Part shown: piece by piece, positions 6,683 to 7,995 of the stretch | How positions within the stretch are numbered: the first letter of the stretch is position 1 | How the letters are laid out: each line of letters starts with the position of its first letter | Position numbers and translations under genes: made by a program | NCBI GenBank assembly: GCA_938045195.1 | Contig: CALINC010000010.1 | Coordinates: 1 to 7,995 of the forward strand | Direction of reading: 5' to 3' | Source of the DNA: an uncultured Treponema sp. | GTDB taxonomy: Bacteria; Spirochaetota; Spirochaetia; Treponematales; Treponemataceae | DNA: 7,995 nt | Notes under the pieces: model-generated | What the model was told of the DNA's origin: nothing | What the model saw: the letters and a program-made list of their open reading frames with translations, nothing else | The model's database searches: none

Positions 6683-6748
6683 TTAGCCAAAAAGAACGGA
6701 AGCCGTCATCGCAAAAAACATTAGCACACAGAGTGCCTTTACATTCAT
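6683..6748 (-). CDS. Possible 21-residue hydrophobic small protein
   Basis: A minus-strand ORF of 21 codons plus TAA. It begins MNVKALCVLM and ends FFAMTASVLFG: one Lys near the N-terminus, then an unbroken hydrophobic stretch. It has a very strong ribosome binding site, GGGAGGA (complement of 6757-6763), 8 nt before the ATG. It lies 92 bp downstream of the Rpn gene on the same strand and could be co-transcribed with it. It might be a membrane micropeptide (as in type I toxins), a leader peptide, or the leftover signal peptide of a lost gene. Without comparison to other genomes its reality is uncertain. No promoter of its own is convincing. Confidence 0.4.
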   Translation of the reverse strand: MNVKALCVLMFFAMTASVLFG

Positions 6749-6783
6749 ATGTCAATTCCTCCCAATAATCAATTTTTACTTTG

Positions 6784-6843
6784 TAATGTGTAATTTGTAA
6801 TCAAGCCGGCAATTACCCATTACCAATTGCCAATTACCCATTA
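6784..6843. repeat. AT-rich short repeats at the Rpn 3' end
   Basis: AATTACCCATTA occurs at 6811-6822 and again at 6832-6843, where it includes the Rpn stop codon, giving a 21-bp period. The same 12-mer is at 7928-7939 at the end of the second Rpn copy, and TAATGTGTAAT occurs at 6784-6794 and 7890-7900. The 3' flanks of the two copies are therefore related but differ by a 10-bp length change. Confidence 0.75.
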
Positions 6844-7068
6844 CTTAATCGCTTCTACTTCCGCCTGGGAAAGGCCGGTCATCTTTTCTATAAATGAAAT
6901 TTCACAATTTGCTTGTTTCATCAGTTTTGCCGTTTCAATCTTTGTTTGATATGAACCTTGGGCTATGCCTTCACTTCTCCCTTGGACTATGCCTGCTTGC
7001 ATACCGTGGGCTATACCGGCTTTCCAGCCTTCATGACGGGCATCTCTTTCAAATGAGTTTATTAACAT
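6841..7068 (-). CDS. Possible intragenic C-terminal Rpn small protein (antitoxin-like)
   Basis: Within the Rpn frame, Met196 (ATG, complement of 7066-7068) is preceded by GAGGAGGG (complement of 7074-7081), a near-perfect ribosome binding site with GGAGG 6 nt from the ATG. Initiation there would give 75 residues beginning MLINSFERD and including the three 8-residue repeats and the C-terminal helix but no nuclease residues. In E. coli, rpn genes encode such C-terminal small proteins from internal starts, and these inhibit the long toxic nuclease. That precedent makes this reading attractive; expression here is inferred only from the sequence. The alternative is that codons for Leu-Arg-Arg-Glu-Tyr-Met imitate an RBS by chance. 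Confidence 0.5.
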   Translation of the reverse strand: MLINSFERDARHEGWKAGIAHGMQAGIVQGRSEGIAQGSYQTKIETAKLMKQANCEISFIEKMTGLSQAEVEAIK

Positions 7069-7653
7069 ATATTCCCTCCTCAGTTCTTCACTCTCTTTTA
7101 CCTCTTTTATTCTTTGCTCTATTTTTTGAATAAAACCGTCAGCACTTGTTTTTCCATTCATGTACTGCAAAAAGCTTTTCAATGCAGGGTTTGCTTCTCT
7201 TTCAGCTGCCTTGCTGTTCAGTATGATTTTGGTTATGCCATCGGCAAGATGTATTTTTGTGTTTTCGGTACAGAGGGTTTTAAACGTATAAACAGGTAAA
7301 TCTTGCTCTAAATAGTCAAATGTACAAAAGAAGATTATAAATGTATCGGGCAAAGCTTCGTAAGGCTGATTTTTATCCAACACGCTTACATCGATTGCCG
7401 ATTGATAATAGCGTATACGTCTGGCAAGGTCGTCTTTATTGATTGCCTGCATTTCCACATCGTAGATTATACCGTTGCAATCTTTCGCCCATACATCAAA
7501 ACGCACTCCTTTTGCACTTCCGGCATCAGCTATCGTTCTTTGCAGTTGAATGTCCGTAATGGTGTCTGTTTTATCATGCAGTACAATGTTTAACAGTGTT
7601 TTGCAAATATCCGTATTTTCCATTACCCTGTAGAACATATAATCATCCGCCAT
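6841..7653 (-). CDS. Rpn family PD-(D/E)XK nuclease ('putative transposase'), 5' end disrupted
   Basis: A 270-residue member of the Rpn/PDDEXK_2 family (PF12784; TIGR01784), a group with many copies in T. denticola. E. coli Rpn proteins are DNA endonucleases that promote recombination and have been linked to phage defence. The nuclease core is RFDVWAKD (51-58, Asp53) and YDVEMQ (64-69, Glu67, Gln69). The pattern FCTFD (109-113) is also typical of the family. A Glu/Lys-rich helix at about 173-195 is followed by three 8-residue repeats (212-235) and a C-terminal helix. The protein starts at MADDYMF, but relatives have about ten more residues ending L-T-x before ADDYMF. No Shine-Dalgarno precedes this ATG, and an in-frame TAA lies five codons upstream. 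The true start seems to be at 7762, cut off by an insertion, so full-length product may be made poorly or not at all. Confidence 0.8.
   Translation of the reverse strand: MADDYMFYRVMENTDICKTLLNIVLHDKTDTITDIQLQRTIADAGSAKGVRFDVWAKDCNGIIYDVEMQAINKDDLARRIRYYQSAIDVSVLDKNQPYEALPDTFIIFFCTFDYLEQDLPVYTFKTLCTENTKIHLADGITKIILNSKAAEREANPALKSFLQYMNGKTSADGFIQKIEQRIKEVKESEELRREYMLINSFERDARHEGWKAGIAHGMQAGIVQGRSEGIAQGSYQTKIETAKLMKQANCEISFIEKMTGLSQAEVEAIK
6949..7020 (-). repeat. Three 24-bp tandem repeats in the Rpn C-terminal region
   Basis: Three consecutive units encode AGIAHGMQ, AGIVQGRS and EGIAQGSY (residues 212-235). At DNA level the shared words start at 6956, 6980 and 7004 on the plus strand (CCTTGGGCTATGCC, CCTTGGACTATGCC, CCGTGGGCTATACC). 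Whole-codon units can expand or contract without a frameshift. Confidence 0.85.
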
Positions 7654-7741
7654 GGATGGCGGTGGTTAAAACCCTGTCGAGTTTTTTGCGTAGCAAAAAC
7701 ACTCGAGATAAAAAATGTACACGGACGTACATTTTTTATCG
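7654..7741 (-). other. Hairpin-forming insertion splitting the Rpn 5' end
   Basis: This 88-bp stretch lies between codons that look like the original Rpn N-terminus (7742-7762) and the rest of the gene. It holds a perfect 14-bp inverted repeat (GATAAAAAATGTAC at 7707-7720 with GTACATTTTTTATC at 7727-7740) and a second stem-loop at 7678-7705 (CGAGTTTTTTGC with GCAAAAACACTCG, one bulged base). Next to the current start codon is CCGCCAT-GG-ATGGCGG (7647-7662). Removing 7670-7741 (72 bp) and 7654-7663 (10 bp) would join the reading frame as MKKNFDD-LT-MADDYMF, which matches the family consensus. The insertion model is inferred. Confidence 0.6.
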
Positions 7742-7762
7742 GTCGTCAAAGTTCTTTTTCAT
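7736..7762 (-). pseudogene. Detached original 5' end of the Rpn gene
   Basis: On the minus strand an ATG at 7762 opens MKKNFDDR and stops at TAA (7736-7738). It has a good Shine-Dalgarno, GAGGGG (complement of 7768-7773), 5 nt upstream. Family members commonly start M-x-K-x-F-(E/D)-(E/D)-L-T before ADDYMF, so this nine-codon fragment is best read as the authentic start cut off from its gene. As it stands it would be translated as an 8-residue peptide. Confidence 0.6.
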
Positions 7763-7808
7763 CGGCACCCCTCGTTTTTATATTCCGGTACGCGATGTTT
7801 ACCGCAGG

Positions 7809-7838
7809 TGAAACTCGAACACGGATGTTCGAGTTTCA
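7809..7838. other. Stem-loop in the Rpn leader, flanked by 9-bp direct repeats
   Basis: A perfect 13-bp inverted repeat (TGAAACTCGAACA with TGTTCGAGTTTCA) around a CGGA loop. TTACCGCAG flanks it on both sides (7799-7807 and 7854-7862). It shares the loop-proximal word ACACGGA(T/C)GT with the hairpin at 7707-7740. If the candidate promoter at 7842-7871 is used, the mRNA would begin in this stem. Confidence 0.75.
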
Positions 7839-7841
7839 TAC

Positions 7842-7871
7842 AGTATACCGTACTTACCGCAGTTTTGTAAG
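7842..7871 (-). promoter_or_regulatory. Candidate promoter of the Rpn gene
   Basis: On the minus strand CTTACA (complement of 7866-7871) and TATACT (complement of 7842-7847) are 18 nt apart. The -10 matches 5 of 6 consensus bases and the -35 matches 4 of 6. The predicted start, near 7835, is about 73 nt before the apparent original ATG at 7762. Confidence 0.4.
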
Positions 7872-7920
7872 GGACGCTGTTTTAGTTGGTAATGTGTAAT
7901 CTTGATAATTCATAATTCAT

Positions 7921-7995
7921 AATTGCCAATTACCCATTATTTAATCGCTTCTACTTCCGCCTGGGAAAGGCCGGTCATCTTTTCTATAAATGAAA
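7921..7995. repeat. Right copy of a 1,096-bp-spaced direct repeat (with 6825-6899)
   Basis: All 75 bases match 6825-6899 except one. Identity starts at AATTGCCAATTACCC and continues to the window edge, so the real repeat is longer. It reflects tandem Rpn gene copies in the same orientation. Confidence 0.9.
7937..7995 (-). CDS. Second Rpn family copy, C-terminal end only (runs off window)
   Basis: Only the last 18 codons and the stop are inside the window; they encode the same C-terminus as the neighbouring Rpn gene (SFIEKMTGLSQAEVEAIK). The one base difference (7940 against 6844) is a synonymous AAA/AAG change at the final Lys. The rest of the gene lies beyond the right edge, so its intactness is unknown. 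Confidence 0.85.
   Translation of the reverse strand, partial: SFIEKMTGLSQAEVEAIK

Larger units (their letters stand above)
6543..6840. other. Intergenic region between convergent secF and Rpn gene
   Basis: About 300 bp holding the secF stem-loop, the third dispersed repeat, the possible small ORF at 6683-6748, and an AT-rich repeated block next to the Rpn stop codon. An inverted pair GGCTTCC/GGAAGCC (6665-6671 with 6698-6704) lies over the 3' half of the small ORF and could act as a terminator-like fold. No other gene was seen. Confidence 0.6.

Noticed and set aside
6841..7762. Classical insertion sequence around the Rpn gene
   Set aside because: No terminal inverted repeats or DDE transposase motifs are visible; the protein has PD-(D/E)XK residues, so the 'transposase' label of the family should not be taken literally.
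7596..7811. Plus-strand ORF of 71 codons opposite the Rpn 5' region
   Set aside because: It has no ribosome binding site, and its translation runs through two perfect inverted repeats, which explains its low-complexity composition.

Overview
The window looks like a chromosomal segment of a host-associated spirochaete, most likely an oral Treponema of the T. denticola group. That is an inference from the low-GC coding style, the spirochaete-like SecD and SecF with enlarged head domains, and a PD-(D/E)XK 'putative transposase' (Rpn-type) family that is abundant in T. denticola. No rRNA, tRNA or species marker is present to settle it.

Left part (1-2364, minus strand): a glucosamine-6-phosphate deaminase gene (nagB) is followed 3 nt later by an AI-2E-family membrane protein gene. 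The pair ends at a clear Rho-independent terminator. Upstream of nagB is a 374-bp divergent intergenic region. It carries a candidate nagB promoter and a chain of five stem-loops, two of which belong to 73-bp direct repeats ending beside the ribosome binding site of the next gene.

Middle (2365-6598, plus strand): a GNAT acetyltransferase gene stands alone. It is followed by a well-formed promoter and the yajC-secD-secF operon, which encodes the accessory part of the Sec translocon (SecD and SecF as the proton-driven periplasmic pulling motor, YajC as the small membrane partner). secD and secF overlap by 8 nt, and a strong stem-loop follows secF.

Right part (6599-7995, minus strand): an accessory region with an Rpn/PD-(D/E)XK nuclease gene, the start of a second nearly identical copy at the window edge, a possible 21-codon hydrophobic small ORF, and many repeats. 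Two points stand out. The Rpn 5' end appears to have been split by about 82 bp of hairpin-forming sequence. Inside the Rpn frame there is a near-perfect ribosome binding site in front of Met196, which could give a separate 75-residue C-terminal protein like the intragenic antitoxins known for Rpn nucleases.

A dispersed repeat of 51-67 bp occurs three times, always on the plus strand and always just beyond the 3' end of a gene. Hairpin modules flanked by short direct repeats recur in both intergenic regions and are the most unusual structural theme of the window.
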